From NCBI GenBank assembly GCA_004794655.1, contig SMMW01000125.1, forward strand, positions 860,001 to 924,000: a stretch of DNA of 64,000 bases, read 5' to 3'. The notes under the pieces were generated by a model. The model saw nothing but the letters and a program-made list of their open reading frames with translations, searched no databases and was not told the DNA's origin. A program made the position numbers and the translations under genes. Numbering within the stretch: the stretch's first letter is position 1; every line of letters begins with the position of its first letter. Positions 11,368 through 24,412 of this stretch are shown in pieces. The DNA comes from Marisa cornuarietis (taxonomy: Eukaryota; Mollusca; Gastropoda; Architaenioglossa; Ampullariidae).

Positions 11368-14300
11368 ATGCCGGCTCTTACAAATAAGAATGATAATCGG
11401 TATTGCTGTGTACCTCAATGTACAGTTAAGGCCTACAAATGTCCAACATTATCCTTTCATGGAATTCCAAAGGATGAACAAATGAAGAAGCTTTGGCTTG
11501 TAAGAATTCGAAGAGACGAAGGGCCACTCTTTCGGGTAAGCATGATCGAGGTCTGAATGCCGTATCACCATTAGTCTTTTCTTCTCTCGCTGCATCACTT
11601 TTTTCATTCCATTTGAGCCATCATTAATCAATCTAGAGATTTAAAATTCTGATAGAATACTTATTGCGTTCGTAACTTATAGCACGTGGGCATAGCTATT
11701 TCTAATTGCCGAAAACGCAATCGCGCGTAACGGCATACATTTTATTACTAAAATGCTATCATATTGAAATGCTGCAGAAATTTGGAGAACGGTGGACATA
11801 TATTAGCAGTATCATAACTTATTTTGTTGTTAAACCTTTATCTTTGCTACTGCTTCATGACTTCTTAATGTATAATTGTGAATCATCGCCATTCCCTTGC
11901 ACAATGTCATCCATAATTTAAACATAAGGATTATTAAAGTTTCACTTCATAGTCAGCGGTGATTAAAAGTAAACTTAAGCATATCGCTCTAAAATGGATT
12001 AAAGACAAAATCATAAGTACAAAGTCTTACTCGTAATTTGGTAAATGTTTATGACAACATATGACTGTTTTTTCTCAGATCAGAACTTGGACAAGGGTTT
12101 GTAGCAGGCACTTTGTGCCAGAAGATTTTCGCCCTCCAAGCTTAAAAGGAAAACAAAGGAGACTAAAGCCAGATGCTGTACCAAGCTTATTTACATGGAA
12201 TAACTTTCAGCATCCAAAAGAGAGAAAGCAACCTGCAGTTCGCCATCCCCTGTCACAAGCGAATGTCAACACAGATCAGAGGTAAACGTGCTTTTGTTGC
12301 ATTGTATTGATGGGTGACCTCATAATGAAAACGGACAAAGCAGAGTGTGATTAATTAATAATTAACATTCAAGCCAAAAGTATTTATTTCATATTTATGT
12401 AATTTTATGTAACATGTAATATTTTTGCAATATATATGATATCCATGTTGCTTACTTTTTCTTCTAAGGTGTTTTTTTTTTTTTTTTTTTTTGCTTGAAA
12501 CTACGCTGCAATTGTCAGAATTGTTTTGTCTTGTGATCACATTTAATAGGAATTACCTTCCCTGGTTACAGTACATCAGAATGTGTATCTTAAATAAAAA
12601 AAAAGTATTAATAAGTTTAGATGCATTGTGCTAGGAGATTATTAGCCAGATTGTACATCACACAGAAAAATGAATGCCGAGTGGTTTAATAAAACCAATT
12701 TCATAACCTCATAAAAAGGTTGTTGAATAATATGTAGCAATATCAATACCTGACAAAAATAAGAGCTATGTCATTACTTTTCTTAGGAATCCCAGACACT
12801 TAATCCTCAAAATGAAATTTCAACTAAAAAAGTAATCAAGTGAATGAAAAACTTAATTCAAATTCAAATAATTATTTTCATGTAAACATCAAAATAAGTT
12901 TGACAATTAAAATAATACTTAACTTCAACATCTATAACATTAGTTAAAGTTCATGTGCGCTATTAAATTCAATGTTCTTCAACAATATGATATGAAAAGT
13001 GTTGTTAATCAATATGACAGGTAAGCTAATGATCGGAGGTACAGATGACAATCCATTGCCTCATATCGCTGTACAATGTTGCTAATTCTCATGGCCAATT
13101 CAGCGTACTTCCTCCTTGGATGTTTCTCTCCCCCGCCGCATGACTGTAGAATAGATGCCTTGTGTAGCTGACAATCCTTACGTAGACCAACAAGGAATGT
13201 CCACATTGTTGGATGGTGACAGGAGAAGGTTGGAGGGCGTGATGCCAACCCTCCACAGCATTGTTTGTTCATGCAACACCTCCATGCTTCCACCCCAAAC
13301 AACACCTCTGTGCTACCACATACACCCCCTTTCTTGCATAAGGGACCTCAGGCTTGTCAGCAAGCCACCCTAGACCTTAATTGGGGCAATTTTTACGTCT
13401 CATTAGAGTTACCATGCGACACATTTTTCTTACAGTTATAATATTTCAAGTTCACAAAATAGCAAGTTCACAAAAGTAGGTCAACTTTCATGAATGAGGC
13501 TTTTGCTTGATAGGATTGCAGAAATTATTACCAGTTATTCCCTGTCAAATAATGTTAACAAACAATGCGAAATCAGTCTTTTTTTATCATCAGTGCAAAC
13601 ATAGATGCTGAGTCTGCAACAATGGGTGCCAAGACTGCTGCAGTGGAAACAGTCAGCAACCCTTTCATCAAAAGTAAAGAAACTGCCCAAGGCAAAGATA
13701 ACTGCCCAATAGGTAACTGTATTTGTTCACTTACGCCTATACTTCTTATATAGTTAAAACTAAACTAAGTTTGATTATTTATATATATATAGGTTTTAAA
13801 TCATAATATTTATTGTCAGAATATTCAGTTTTAAGCAAGCAGCAAGGCAGCAAACAAATTCATCATGCCTGGAAAATTATAATGTGCAGTTTCCATCATA
13901 ATTGGTTAAAAGAAAAAGACCTAAAGAAAATGTATATTGTAGGACCAAAAAAGACAAAAGTATAGTGGGTAATTTTTAAAGTATCTTTGCATGTTGGTTC
14001 TATGACTGAAGCTAGTCTAAAAGCACATATGAAAACAGAAAAAAATATGGGAAAAATAAGAAACACCAGTTAGCCAAAACTTACTTCTTCATCCCTGGTA
14101 AGAAAATTTGCTAATAAAATTGTGCACCATGATATCACCTTTTCTTTAATCTATACGTCTGTAATAAATGAAATAAAATAAGTGGCAGACGATATGTAGT
14201 TTTGTTTGCATGTTATGAAAACACCCTTGATTGGTCCTTATTTCCAGTTTGGTCAGATTTATGTGAGTCTTGTTTATGTATTATGTATAATATTCTTGTG

Positions 14301-15795
14301 GGATATTCACCCTTATAGCACAATGAGCCACGAATGTGACTTTGCCATGGAAGCACAGGGAAGGCAATTTTCATTACTTTTATTGGAAAGTTAAAGCTTT
14401 CTCCTTTCCAGAAATGCATAGGTTTCTTGGTCTAATGTTTACCTGAGATCAGCAATAATAACCACAAACATCACTTATTGTCATCTTCACAGTGCTATGC
14501 TATAAGGGTTAAGTGCATTTTAGTTCTTTTTTTGAGTTTAAAATGAATTTTCAGACATAAATTCAACAGTTTTATTTGTTCTGCTGTTTTGCAAGTTAAA
14601 ATTCAGGTACAGCAAGGTATTTTGTGCTGATTTAGATAAAATAAGAAGCAACTTTTAAATGCAGCATGTTCTTCCTTTCAAGCAATACAGTACAGTGCTT
14701 GAGAGGTGAAATCTGAGCCATGTTGTCAAAATAAATATTCCTCATATGCCACGAGTGTTCAGAAAAAATTCAGATGGGTTTTTAGGTCATTTGTGGTCAG
14801 AAATTAGTGACTTAAATGTGAAAAATAGAAGGGAGTTTGAAAAAGTTCTGATCTGCAATATAATATTTTTTTCAGATGCAGCTTCTTCTGTACCCTGTCA
14901 ACAGATTTTAGTTTCTAATCAGCGGTACATGGTTGTTGCCATGGGTGACTTGATGAAACCATTCTCCATAATCTATCCTGCTGGCCCTAGCCCAAGCTGC
15001 CAAGAACCAATCAGTCTGCACAGAAATGAAAATAATACAAGTATCAGCAAACAGTACCAGACATGGACCACCACATGTGACCAACAGTCAGCAGACCGTC
15101 ATTGTACTGCAGAGGTTAGCAGTGATCGAGAAGAAGGCGCTGAGCAGCTAGAGACTCGTGCTGTGAAGAAAGAGGCAGAAATGGAGCTTCTATCACCACA
15201 TTGTTTTCCCAATCAAGGGACTGTGAAAAGAAAGGGAAAATTAGGCAGTGAGGTTAGATTACTTCAGCCAAAGTGTGAGCCACAAAGTTCAAGCACTTGG
15301 GAATATTCGCAGTATTCTGTGACAGACAGTCAGGATTATCTCATCAACGTCATTAATCCTGCTTACATAAAGAAAGAACCTGAGGATTTTGAGACATTGT
15401 CACACAGTGAGCCTGTGAAACAAATTGGTAATCATAGCCCTGGGATCAACACAAGAGCAGAGATTTTAAAGCCAAAATCTGAAGAAGTACCTTTCTTGAA
15501 CATGTTACACACTGATTCCATTAAAAAAGGACCTAAAGACTTTGAGACGTCATGGAATGTAGAGAGAGAAGCAAATACAACTCGCTGTAGTTTTGAAAGT
15601 AAAATAGAGACCGAGATTTATCCGACAGGATTGTACCACAATGTTCACTATGCTCAGTTTAAATCTGGTGTACATGCCAGTGACAGCTTGAACGAAGTTT
15701 CTTGCCCAAGTGATGCTTCTAACCCGTGTATAACTTCTCTGCATGAGATCAAAGCAAAGGATGATGCAAACAAACTTCTTTGTTACTTTTGTTAA
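11368..15795 (+). CDS. THAP-domain protein, copy C (intact, four exons)
   Basis: Exons 11368-11535, 12079-12281, 13594-13712 and 14876-15795 join with consistent phases (0, 2, 1) and GT/AG borders, giving about 470 residues. Residues 1-95 form a THAP zinc finger: CCVPQC near residue 14, FHGIPKDE, a conserved W in KKLWLVRI, VCSRHF near 65 and DAVPSLF near 86. The C2CH set and the closing AVPxxF motif are all present. The remainder is low-complexity and acidic, with VKKE, IKKEPEDFE and related motifs that fit the SUMO-acceptor consensus (hydrophobic-K-x-E). The LPxCEP and YSQYSVTDSQ blocks are shared with A, B and D. THAP proteins are sequence-specific DNA-binding nuclear factors; the target here is unknown. 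This is the only intact member of the A/B/C tandem set. One VKQE motif kept in A is deleted here, and one IKKEP has become IKKGP. Confidence 0.85.
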
Positions 15796-15953
15796 AGCTC
15801 TTGAAATTACTTTCAAACCAATACTTTACAAACTATTTTCTGCTTAGGTTTATCTTTATTTAGTTTCCAGATAATGTACATTTACTATTGTATGTTTCTT
15901 TTTCAATACTTAATTAAAGTTATATAGGCAAAATGTGTACTATGTATACTGAA

Positions 15954-15959
15954 AATAAA
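15954..15959 (+). terminator. Polyadenylation signal AATAAA of THAP copy C
   Basis: The hexamer lies about 160 bp downstream of the copy C stop codon, at the same place as in copies A and B. Confidence 0.6.
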
Positions 15960-16289
15960 AACATGTTAAAAAAAAATGACTGGAGTTCTATAATCTAGTG
16001 CAAGGTTGTTCTATTTTTGTTTTGTTAGTGTTTCTAGTTGGGAGTGTCACCCCTGATGGTGACATGGCTATATATTCCTCTCATCCTAATTCAGGGAGAA
16101 GAATCACCATGATATAGAGTCTGTCCACAACCATATTACTTTCTCTCAGTCTTTTGAGTTTGTAGAAAGTAGTCTGAAAATCTATGGCCATTCCATAACA
16201 CTACCTTGTCTCTACTGACCTCCCAGCCATCAGTAAGCTCGCCAACTTTGTTTTGCTGATTTTGAAAAATTTCTCATCACTATAGTGTG

Positions 16290-16545
16290 CTTACAAAAAC
16301 AAACAAAAAAAGCCTTCGTTAATCTTGATGATCTCAACATCCAGTTTAATGAGCAAGACTGTCCTGGCATTGGATTTTCTGTCTTACCACAACCTCCAGT
16401 AATTTGTCTCAGCCCACTGAGTCACTTTTTTTACACTCTTGGCATAATGCTGACTACCTTATTCTTGTTACTGATGTCTCTTCCCTTTCATCACTCTTCA
16501 AACTCTCCCTGACTTCTCTTACCTATCGCCTAGTCGTCAGGCATA
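16290..16545 (+). mobile_element. Possible LINE endonuclease relic
   Basis: Broken frames contain LDDLNIQFNEQDCPG and then a QPTESLFLHSWHNADYLILV stretch. These resemble the region after the DLNIH motif of CR1/L2-type endonucleases. The similarity is weak and interrupted. Confidence 0.35.
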
Positions 16546-16764
16546 ACATAAAAAAGCATTGTAGCAGGAATGTCAACTGCTGGCTGGCAGTGCTTTTAAT
16601 TACTTACTTTCCCTTTGCACCCCATCCCATCCCCATACATCTCGACTGGGCAAGGGTCGCAGTGAGTGTGTGCGAGTACTCCAATGATTTTGAAGGGATT
16701 GACGTGCAAGCGATCTACAGTGTAAAAAGCGGGCGAAAAAAAAAAACAAATCGTGTTTACATCT

Positions 16765-16925
16765 TGGTGGCACTCGGTTGTGTTGTGATTAAAAACACTC
16801 GCTTGTCACCACTGCAGTGAGAGATCTCGTCTCGGGACACTCTGTATGCGAGGTGTACAAGGCCAGCCATCAGGGTTTTTCTGCTGGTACGCTGGTCCCT
16901 GTCTTCCCCCATAATGCGAAATCAC
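16765..16925 (+). mobile_element. tRNA-derived SINE, family 1 (copy 1)
   Basis: It shares 'cttgtcac', a 'gagat/gatctc-gtctcgggacac' block, and the following 'tgtat-g..g-gcaaggcc' order with the minus-strand copy at about 40030-40180. The head resembles a tRNA-like A box region. Confidence 0.55.
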
Positions 16926-16929
16926 CTCA

Positions 16930-17060
16930 GTGGTGTAGGAAGATAGCTTTGTGGGTGGGGTAAACTCCATGCTAACAGTGAACGACATTCACATTCTTGC
17001 CCACCTCAGTATCTTTTTTGAGCGGGTGGATGCCAATTGCACCCTCCTCCCCGTTTCCCA
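16930..17060 (+). mobile_element. Degraded short TIR element (MITE-like)
   Basis: It starts CAGTGGTGTAGGAAGAT and shares 'ctccatgct' and 'attcacattcttg' with the element at 35003-35154, which has clear CAGTGGCGTAGGAA-type inverted ends. The right end here is not well preserved. Confidence 0.45.
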
Positions 17061-18340
17061 AACCATTGTACTTCTAGGTGGAAGCACTTTCCCGCCAGAC
17101 CTCGAGTTTGCTGTTGCCGGAGAGATCCATGATGGACTTTCGTGTGGCTTGAAAAAAAGAACGAGGAAATATGGGAAAGAACTTTATTAGTCATTCATTA
17201 TGTTTTCGTTATGCTTTTTGCAGGCTGCTTGATATCGTTACTTTATGTCAGACTGTATTTTTCGAGTCCCGTGAAAGACTTGGATTGTTTCGCTTCACTG
17301 GAGTTTTGTGCATCCTCCGCGCGTGCGAGTCACCTCTGCGAAGCGAGCGTCGTTCATCATCGCTTGGGGGGGGGGGGGAAGATCGACGCTGGAGACTATC
17401 CGAGCCTGAGGATAGTGAGTGATAAACCGATAAGCCGTCGTCAGAGTCGCCCCGAGTGCCATTTCCTACATTTCCTTAAGGAACACCTGTTTATGCCTAA
17501 CCCTTATCAGGCCTCTCTATAGCGTTTTGTGTTTTGATGTGGCAGCGATCGGGTAGTTATAAGCGGGTAGGCGCGTGAGAGCGAGGGGAAGAGGGGTGAC
17601 AGTAGAGGCGCACTGGGCTGGTGGCTGATTTTTTACATTGATGTTTGTTTATGTGTGATATTGCGTCTCTGTACTGTACGTATTGCTTGTGCGTGTAATA
17701 TCTTTTTCCTCTCCTGTTTTCACCTGTGTCAAATAAACTGTTCAAATAAATGTGTATTGTCAACAAATGTGTGATCTTGTTTACTGAGGGTCGACTGACA
17801 TTGTCGCTTGCTGCAGGTAGTTGAGTCGTTGCTGAATGTCGGGTGTGTGAGCGTGACTGCGAGTGTGGACTGGTTGAAGTGCGATAGACAGACTCAGGAC
17901 AATTTTTTTCTCTCTCTCTCTCTTTCACACACACACAGACACGCAGACTTGCTGGTTCTAAAAGACATGGCACATTGTTTTACCGCACTTACATAGAAAC
18001 CACTACCAATGCCTTAAAGCTTTTCCACGAAGATGTGAAATGCTTTTTTTAACACGTTGCCAATAAAGTAGGTTCGGGTTGCATGTGCACGAGGAATTGT
18101 GTTTAGTGACCTGACACAATGCTTGACTTCCCTCTAAACGGGCTTACACCTGAAAGGGTCAGCAACTATGAGGCTATTAAAAACTCTTTTCTACACCTGG
18201 CTTAGTCAATACAGAAAGAGGATCTATAACTGACTCCACCCATTTCTTCCTTGCTAGGGTGTAAACGTCAAGTGTGTATTTCTGTTTCTTGTTTTGACTG
18301 CGACAAACAGACAGAGTGGACACAAAGTGTGTTGTCCATG
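17061..18340 (+). other. No recognisable gene
   Basis: The open frames are short and overlap on both strands. A G10 run sits at about 17367 and CT and CA simple repeats at about 17910-17940. I see nothing assignable. Confidence 0.3.
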
Positions 18341-18420
18341 TCTTCTTGTCTCAAGCACTAAGAGCACCTCCTTACGAGTGTGAGTATGCGCTATAAAATC
18401 ACGCATTTATAATTGTCGAT
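18335..18420 (+). mobile_element. CR1/L2-like LINE 3' end remnant
   Basis: The run 'caagcactaagagcacctcc...gagtgtgagtatgcgctataaaat' is the same terminus found in the element at 9089-9441. Confidence 0.55.
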
Positions 18421-18865
18421 ATTTTTAAATTGTTGCTTGGCTACTTATTCTTTCTACACTTATTCGGGTTAAAGATCATTGATGGTGTATTAGCCATGGT
18501 CAGGCCGGTAAGTGAGGACAAACGGAGTCAGAAATACTGATGAAAACAACAACAATAATAACATGTTTATTTAAAGTGCCTTTACCGTCCCCCACCTTTC
18601 CCATGACAAAGGTGGACTCAAGGTGTTTACATACATGAAGTCGCACGAGATCACTTATCCGTAGGCAACAATTAAATGCGTCTATAATTTATTCTCCATA
18701 ATTTGAACCACAATACGGTCTTTCTTACACGTGCGCGCGCGCACACACACACACACGTGCACTGAGATGCAACCAATTCATTGCACTTCTGGTGCACTGC
18801 GTCTTTGATTTCCTCGCTGTATACTCCAAAGGTCATGTGTCCTTTTTATTTCCTTGTGTTATCAA

Positions 18866-18908
18866 GCTGTGATATGGCCTCGGTTGCTGGCACGTTAACC
18901 AACCAACC
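18866..18908 (-). repeat. Dispersed repeat end, inverse copy of 5272-5326
   Basis: Read on the minus strand it gives 'ggttggttggttaacgtgcc', then 'agcaaccgaggccatatcac', matching the repeat in front of copy B exon 3. Confidence 0.5.
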
Positions 18909-19535
18909 TTCGCTTTATTATCAACACGATCACTACTAGCGGCAGATTACTGTTGAATTAGACATTTGGGTTTTTACTTTCCATTTTTTCGGCAACTAAT
19001 AGCGAACCCCCCCCCCATACACCCCTCCCCCGCACGAAAACATTGCCATGAGTCTCTTTAAACTCGATGCAGTGATAACTGTCTCTTGGTGTGACAGCAG
19101 TTGATGGGGCTACCCAGTGTTGCCCGAGTACTCCAGTGCACAAATCGCTTTTCCTCAAATGTAGCTGTTTCAGGGCACGTTTCTTTGTAATGAGCTATTC
19201 AGCTATAGGTATAGCCAGGGAGACTAGATAATCTATATAGTCTCTCTCTTATATCTACGTGGCTACGCTGTATTACAGTCGGTCAGGGCGTGACTATAAC
19301 ATTGTTTCCCACATAAAGTTCTCCCGTATATGCGTCAACTGTCTTTTTCTTTAATGAAAGTTGCCTGTATATGGTCAGCAATGAAAATGCGCTACACACT
19401 TCATATATATACTTCAGTGTAACCGGTAACTGGTCGGGCTGAGGCTAATTATGTAGTGGCTACAGCAAAGGTTTGATTTCTAGCTAATATTTTTTCTTCT
19501 TTACTATACATGTTTTAATTTTTATTATGAAAATC

Positions 19536-19540
<5 letters not shown>

Positions 19541-19611
<71 letters not shown>
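19541..19611. repeat. (GT)n microsatellite
   Basis: About 35 uninterrupted GT dinucleotides. The apparent Cys-Val open frame over it is an artefact of the repeat. Confidence 0.95.
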
Positions 19612-19613
<2 letters not shown>

Positions 19614-19619
19614 CTTATT

Positions 19620-20983
19620 AACTTGACAACTGTTCATAAGACAGGATTGACGTTTAGGTTCAGGTTAGGATTAAGGTGTATAAATGCAAGTTGTTTTTCA
19701 TGCGTTTTTGCATGGCAGTGCTTGAACAAGCTACACGGAAATGAACTTTGTCGTGTGTAAGATTTATGCAGAAAGGACATTTGTTTGTACTCTGTGACTC
19801 GGTCCTAAACTGTACAAAACGATTCGGCAAGGCCCTTATCAGAAAGTTTGGGTACAAGTCCTCCCATATCCCAGTTTAATATTCTGAGACTTCCTTGTAT
19901 TGTAGAGACAGGTTGTATCGTTCCGTACCCGTTGCTGTGAAGCAGTTCAGTTACAGTTGATGTGGTCGTACTGTTTATGTCGGCGAAGTGGGTTTTGCCG
20001 ACTCCCTGTTTACCAGAGTTCTTATGATTAATATTCTACCCGTTTGTCGACAATCGTCGATCGTTGACCATACTGTCGGGTATACAAGTCTGATTTTTCT
20101 TGGGTTGTGGTGCTGTTCCAAGATGTGCCTGTCGTTGTCGGGTTGAATGTCGGATGGATTCCCCAGCACTACTCGACAGTCGGTTGTTGCAGTCAGGGCT
20201 ATCGTTCTTGCACAATAGCCAGCTTTCTCTCTGACAAAAATTTTTTTTTTAAAGAAGCCTGGCTTACCATCTTGTTTCGCTGTCTTCAGTTCACCAATTT
20301 TTGATAGAATCGAACGATTAGTGGCAAGGGAAGACTGCTCTTCTGGTCCTTCGACCCAAGTAGGTGGGTTCTCTCTATGTCGTCGATGTTCCAGAGTTTA
20401 TCAGTAAAGAAAATCACTCTCAAAAGACACGACTTTTTCGTATCTGGCTGGCGCTTAGACACAATAAGATTCACAAAGTCTTACACCAGATTTCTGCCAT
20501 TTTCTGACCACTCGCCAACGGCCCTCTTCTCTCGCGTTCAGGTCAAATGTTCACATAGTTCCTACATTGTCTCCTTACTGCTGTGTCATAAAATTACAAA
20601 GAAGGCCTCAGTGTAAAATTTTGAAAATAAATTGAACAAAGATGCTATATTTCTTTTTTGATTCCCACTCCACCAAGGGGAATTGGAAGAAGAAGGAACA
20701 AAATGTGGGTGGGTAGGTGGGTGGGTGAGAAAGAGACTTCAGGTAACGAAAGACCATTAGTTTTTGTGAGCAACTCACGTAGTCTGTTGCACACCTGGTC
20801 GTAAAGGTCACTGAATACCGAGCTTTATTAGCCTGGCTTGTGACTCGTAGGTAAAACCGATCAGTACCTTTTCCAGTGTCTTGATTTTGAAAGTAAACAA
20901 TGTACTCGAAGTAGTAGCAATAACAAATATTGAAACCGCAGATCTAGTAATATTAAATTTTACACCCAATTTCCCTCTCTCTG

Positions 20984-21014
<31 letters not shown>

Positions 21015-21850
21015 GCTCATTTCTATTGGTTAGTAGAGCAAATAATAAATAAAATTCAATCCTATTTGTTGATCGGTTCGCGTCCAGATAATACACCTTA
21101 ATGTAAAAGTACAGCCCATTACTCTTGATTTCAAATACACCAAGTCCTGCACATGTAAGGAGTTTGGGTTCCTCAGCTTATCTTTTGTGTTCGAGAGGCT
21201 TACCTGGTTGCTATAAACAGCAGGACCAACGTAGACTGCGCAAAATAGATTGCATGTAACTCAGTGTCCACCAAGCGGCCAACACAACTTTCGTTTTGTC
21301 AGGCGCGATGCAACCATAAAAGTGTCGATGTGCATGTATAGACATGTTCACGTGTTATTCCTGCTCTTTTTTTCGGAAATTAAGATTAAAAGTACTTTAC
21401 AGGCATGGACAAGCCGGTCTTTGATTCTGGCAATTCCGTCGATTACGTGTTCTGCTTACCTTTGCAATGATTGTAACGATAGACTCGTCGCCTGGACAAA
21501 GGTGTGAGCCTACACACAATTATAAACTATATGGTAAGACGTATACGGTCTGATAATGTGTCTCAAAAACATTACCAGATGGAGTTAGTAGGTAGTAGCT
21601 GCATATACTAACGATCTTTCTTGTAACCCCGTGTTTTGATGGCGAAAAGTTGAGACAGCGGACGATATCGTCTCTCTCAAACTCTCTCAAGGCATAAAGA
21701 AGAACAAGATGAAGAAGATGACTGCGATGACGATCCTGACCATCGTGATGTAGAAGCAGTCTGGATAAAGCCCTGCACACGTCAGCGTACACGATGTAGC
21801 AAGCAGTGGTAGGACCCTGACGACAGAGTGGTGATCACAGGGTGGCCCGC
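19620..21850. other. No recognisable gene upstream of the receptor gene
   Basis: Only short frames without family resemblance are seen, plus a GGGT-rich patch at about 20705 and a CT/CA repeat at about 20975-21015. The promoter of the gene starting at 21854 should lie at the right end. Confidence 0.3.
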
Positions 21851-21853
21851 ACG

Positions 21854-24381
21854 ATGGCTACCACTGGCCACGTGATGGGGGCTGCACGTGCTGTGGTCAC
21901 GGCTGCAGTCTTCATCTTCACCCTCCTTCTCTCGTCCAGCGCACAGCCCGTACAAGGTGTGTACATGGTGTGTACTAGGTGAGTACAAGGTGTGTACATG
22001 GTGTGTACTAGGTGTTACGAGGTGAGTACAAGGTGTGTACGAGGGGAGGATGATCCCACGATGATAACACGATAACGATGATTGTAAAGCTGAAAGTATA
22101 CGCAACAACAATTTATCAGCTATGTTTTAGTTTATGAAACAGTCCTTCAATTTAATTTATTTAAGGTAAGTTTAATTTCATGTTTACGGTACCTGTATTT
22201 AGATGAAATGTTGACTTCATAAGCAGTCAATAAATCATTGTACACGCGTCACTATAGATATTTGTGACACACGCATGCCACTAGGGATATGTGATGATAC
22301 ATGCCATTGTGGATATCGGATGACAAATACTTGGCACTGTGGATATCTGGTAACAAGCGCATGTTACTGTGGATCTCTGGTGTCAGGCATTACGTTGGCC
22401 ATGTTTTCTCTGGCTTGTATAGCCCTTGTGTTGTCTGTTGCACTTGTACACATACTGTGTTGTCTCCTCCCCTTGCCCACACACTGTGCTGTCTGTTGCA
22501 CTTGTACACGTACATGCTGTGTTGTCTCCTCCCCTTGAACACACTGTGTTGTCTGTTCCACTTGTACACATACATACTGTGTTGTCTCCCCTTGACCACA
22601 CACTGTGCTGTCTGTTCCACTTGTACACATACATACTGTGTTGTCTCCCCTTGACTACACACTTTGTTGTCTGTTCCACTTGTACACATACATACTGTGT
22701 TGTCTCCCCTTGACCACACACTGTGCTGTCTGTTCCACTTGTACACATACATACTGTGTTGTCTCCCCTTGACTACACACTTTGTTGTCTGTTCCACTTG
22801 TACACATACATACTGTGTTGTCTCCCCTTGACCACACACTGTGCTGTCTGTTCCACTTGTACACATACATACTGTGTTGTCTCCCCTTGACTACACACTT
22901 TGTTGTCTGTTCCACTTGTACACATACATACTGTGTTGTCTCCCCTTGACCACACACTGTGCTGTCTGTTCCACTTGTACACATACATACTGTGTTGTCT
23001 CCCCTTGACCACACACTTTGTTGTCTGTTCCACTTGTACACATACATACTGTGTTGTCTCCCCTTGACCACACACTGTGCTGTCTGTTCCACTTGCAGCA
23101 GCGACGTCGTCTTGTGATATTCCGTGTGTGATAGGAACGGGACCTACATCATTGACATGCACGTTTAGTGTTGATGTTAATGAAACCAAAAGCAACTTCA
23201 CAGTGGTCCGCCTCGGAGACGGGGATAGCAACGGCAACGCTCACATCATCAATACGGCTAATGTCAACTCCAGGGGCTGTAGTTATGAGGCGAGAGTAAG
23301 TCGTTTCCTCGGAGAGTGTCATCTTGTTTCCGATGTTTTGAAACAGTGTCCAGCCCACGGGGACACTACTTCATGTTTCTTTACCCCAAGGCATCTTTGC
23401 TACCGCTTAATAACTACGGACCTAGAGATAAAACAACATCATGGTTGGACGGATCTAGAGATAAAACAACATCATGGCTGGACGCAGCTTGCTGACCTCA
23501 GAATTGAATTCTTCCTGTTCCCGCAGACCAACGACTTATCCTCGCTTACTAAGTACGGCTTCTGGATGATGACTGAAAAACAATCTCTTTCACGGTGTTA
23601 AGTCTTATATCGCTAATTCACTGCCTTTTGTTCCTGCTCTGATAAATTAGCATCCATCTTGCTTCGTCGTCGTCGTCGTCGTCTTCATCGTGGATTGAAA
23701 AAAATCAGGAAAAAGTGCTTATAGAAGTTGATTATCTCTAACATTTTGAGAATCCAGTATAATTATTATAATAGTTACAGTATGGAGCAGGTAAAATACT
23801 TTTCGCGTGGTGAAAGAGTTCGCTGGACACAAAATAAGCCAGATTAAAGTTAGTTTTCAAAATAAGAAATAACAAATTTAGAACACATGTAGAATATTAA
23901 GCGGATCGTGTACTGACTATAACCTGAAAAGTTTTCCCCATCGGTGTTATTATTAAAACCTTTATCAAAATTCCGAATTTACAATTTCCCAGTCAAAATG
24001 AATAGACAAGAAAACGTGAAATATGAACGATGTCTGACAATCAGTCTGTAGACTCTGTAATTATGAAAACATAGGATACTTAACTTTAGTCTATTATATT
24101 TTTCAATGACAAATTTACCACTGAACTATTTTTTTCAAACTCTCGTTAAACACGGTAACTCCTTTCTGTTCCATCAGATCCAAAATCGTTTCTCTACAAA
24201 GTAACAACGACGTTTTCCTTAAACAAGTGAAATTTCTATCAGCACCGTTTTAAGAAGTTTCAAAATAATAATTATATATATATTTGTAAAAAATAATCTA
24301 TGATGATAAAGCTCAAGTGGAAACAAAGGATGGTGATAATGAATCAGAGAAGAGAGTTGGAGGGACAGACGTAACAACGAT

Positions 24382-24412
<31 letters not shown>

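Noticed and set aside
17142..17522. 126-codon frame as a gene
   Set aside because: It overlaps other frames of similar length, runs over a G homopolymer and lacks family features or splice context.
19527..19760. Cys-Val repeat protein
   Set aside because: It is an artefact of the (GT)n microsatellite.
22426..23098. CRISPR-like array
   Set aside because: Units are contiguous tandem repeats with no unique spacers, inside an intron of a eukaryotic gene.
22364..23237. Several long Cys/Thr/Gln-rich open frames on both strands
   Set aside because: They are read-through of the 59-bp minisatellite, which has a length (59) that cycles frames, and they lack any non-repeat coding support.
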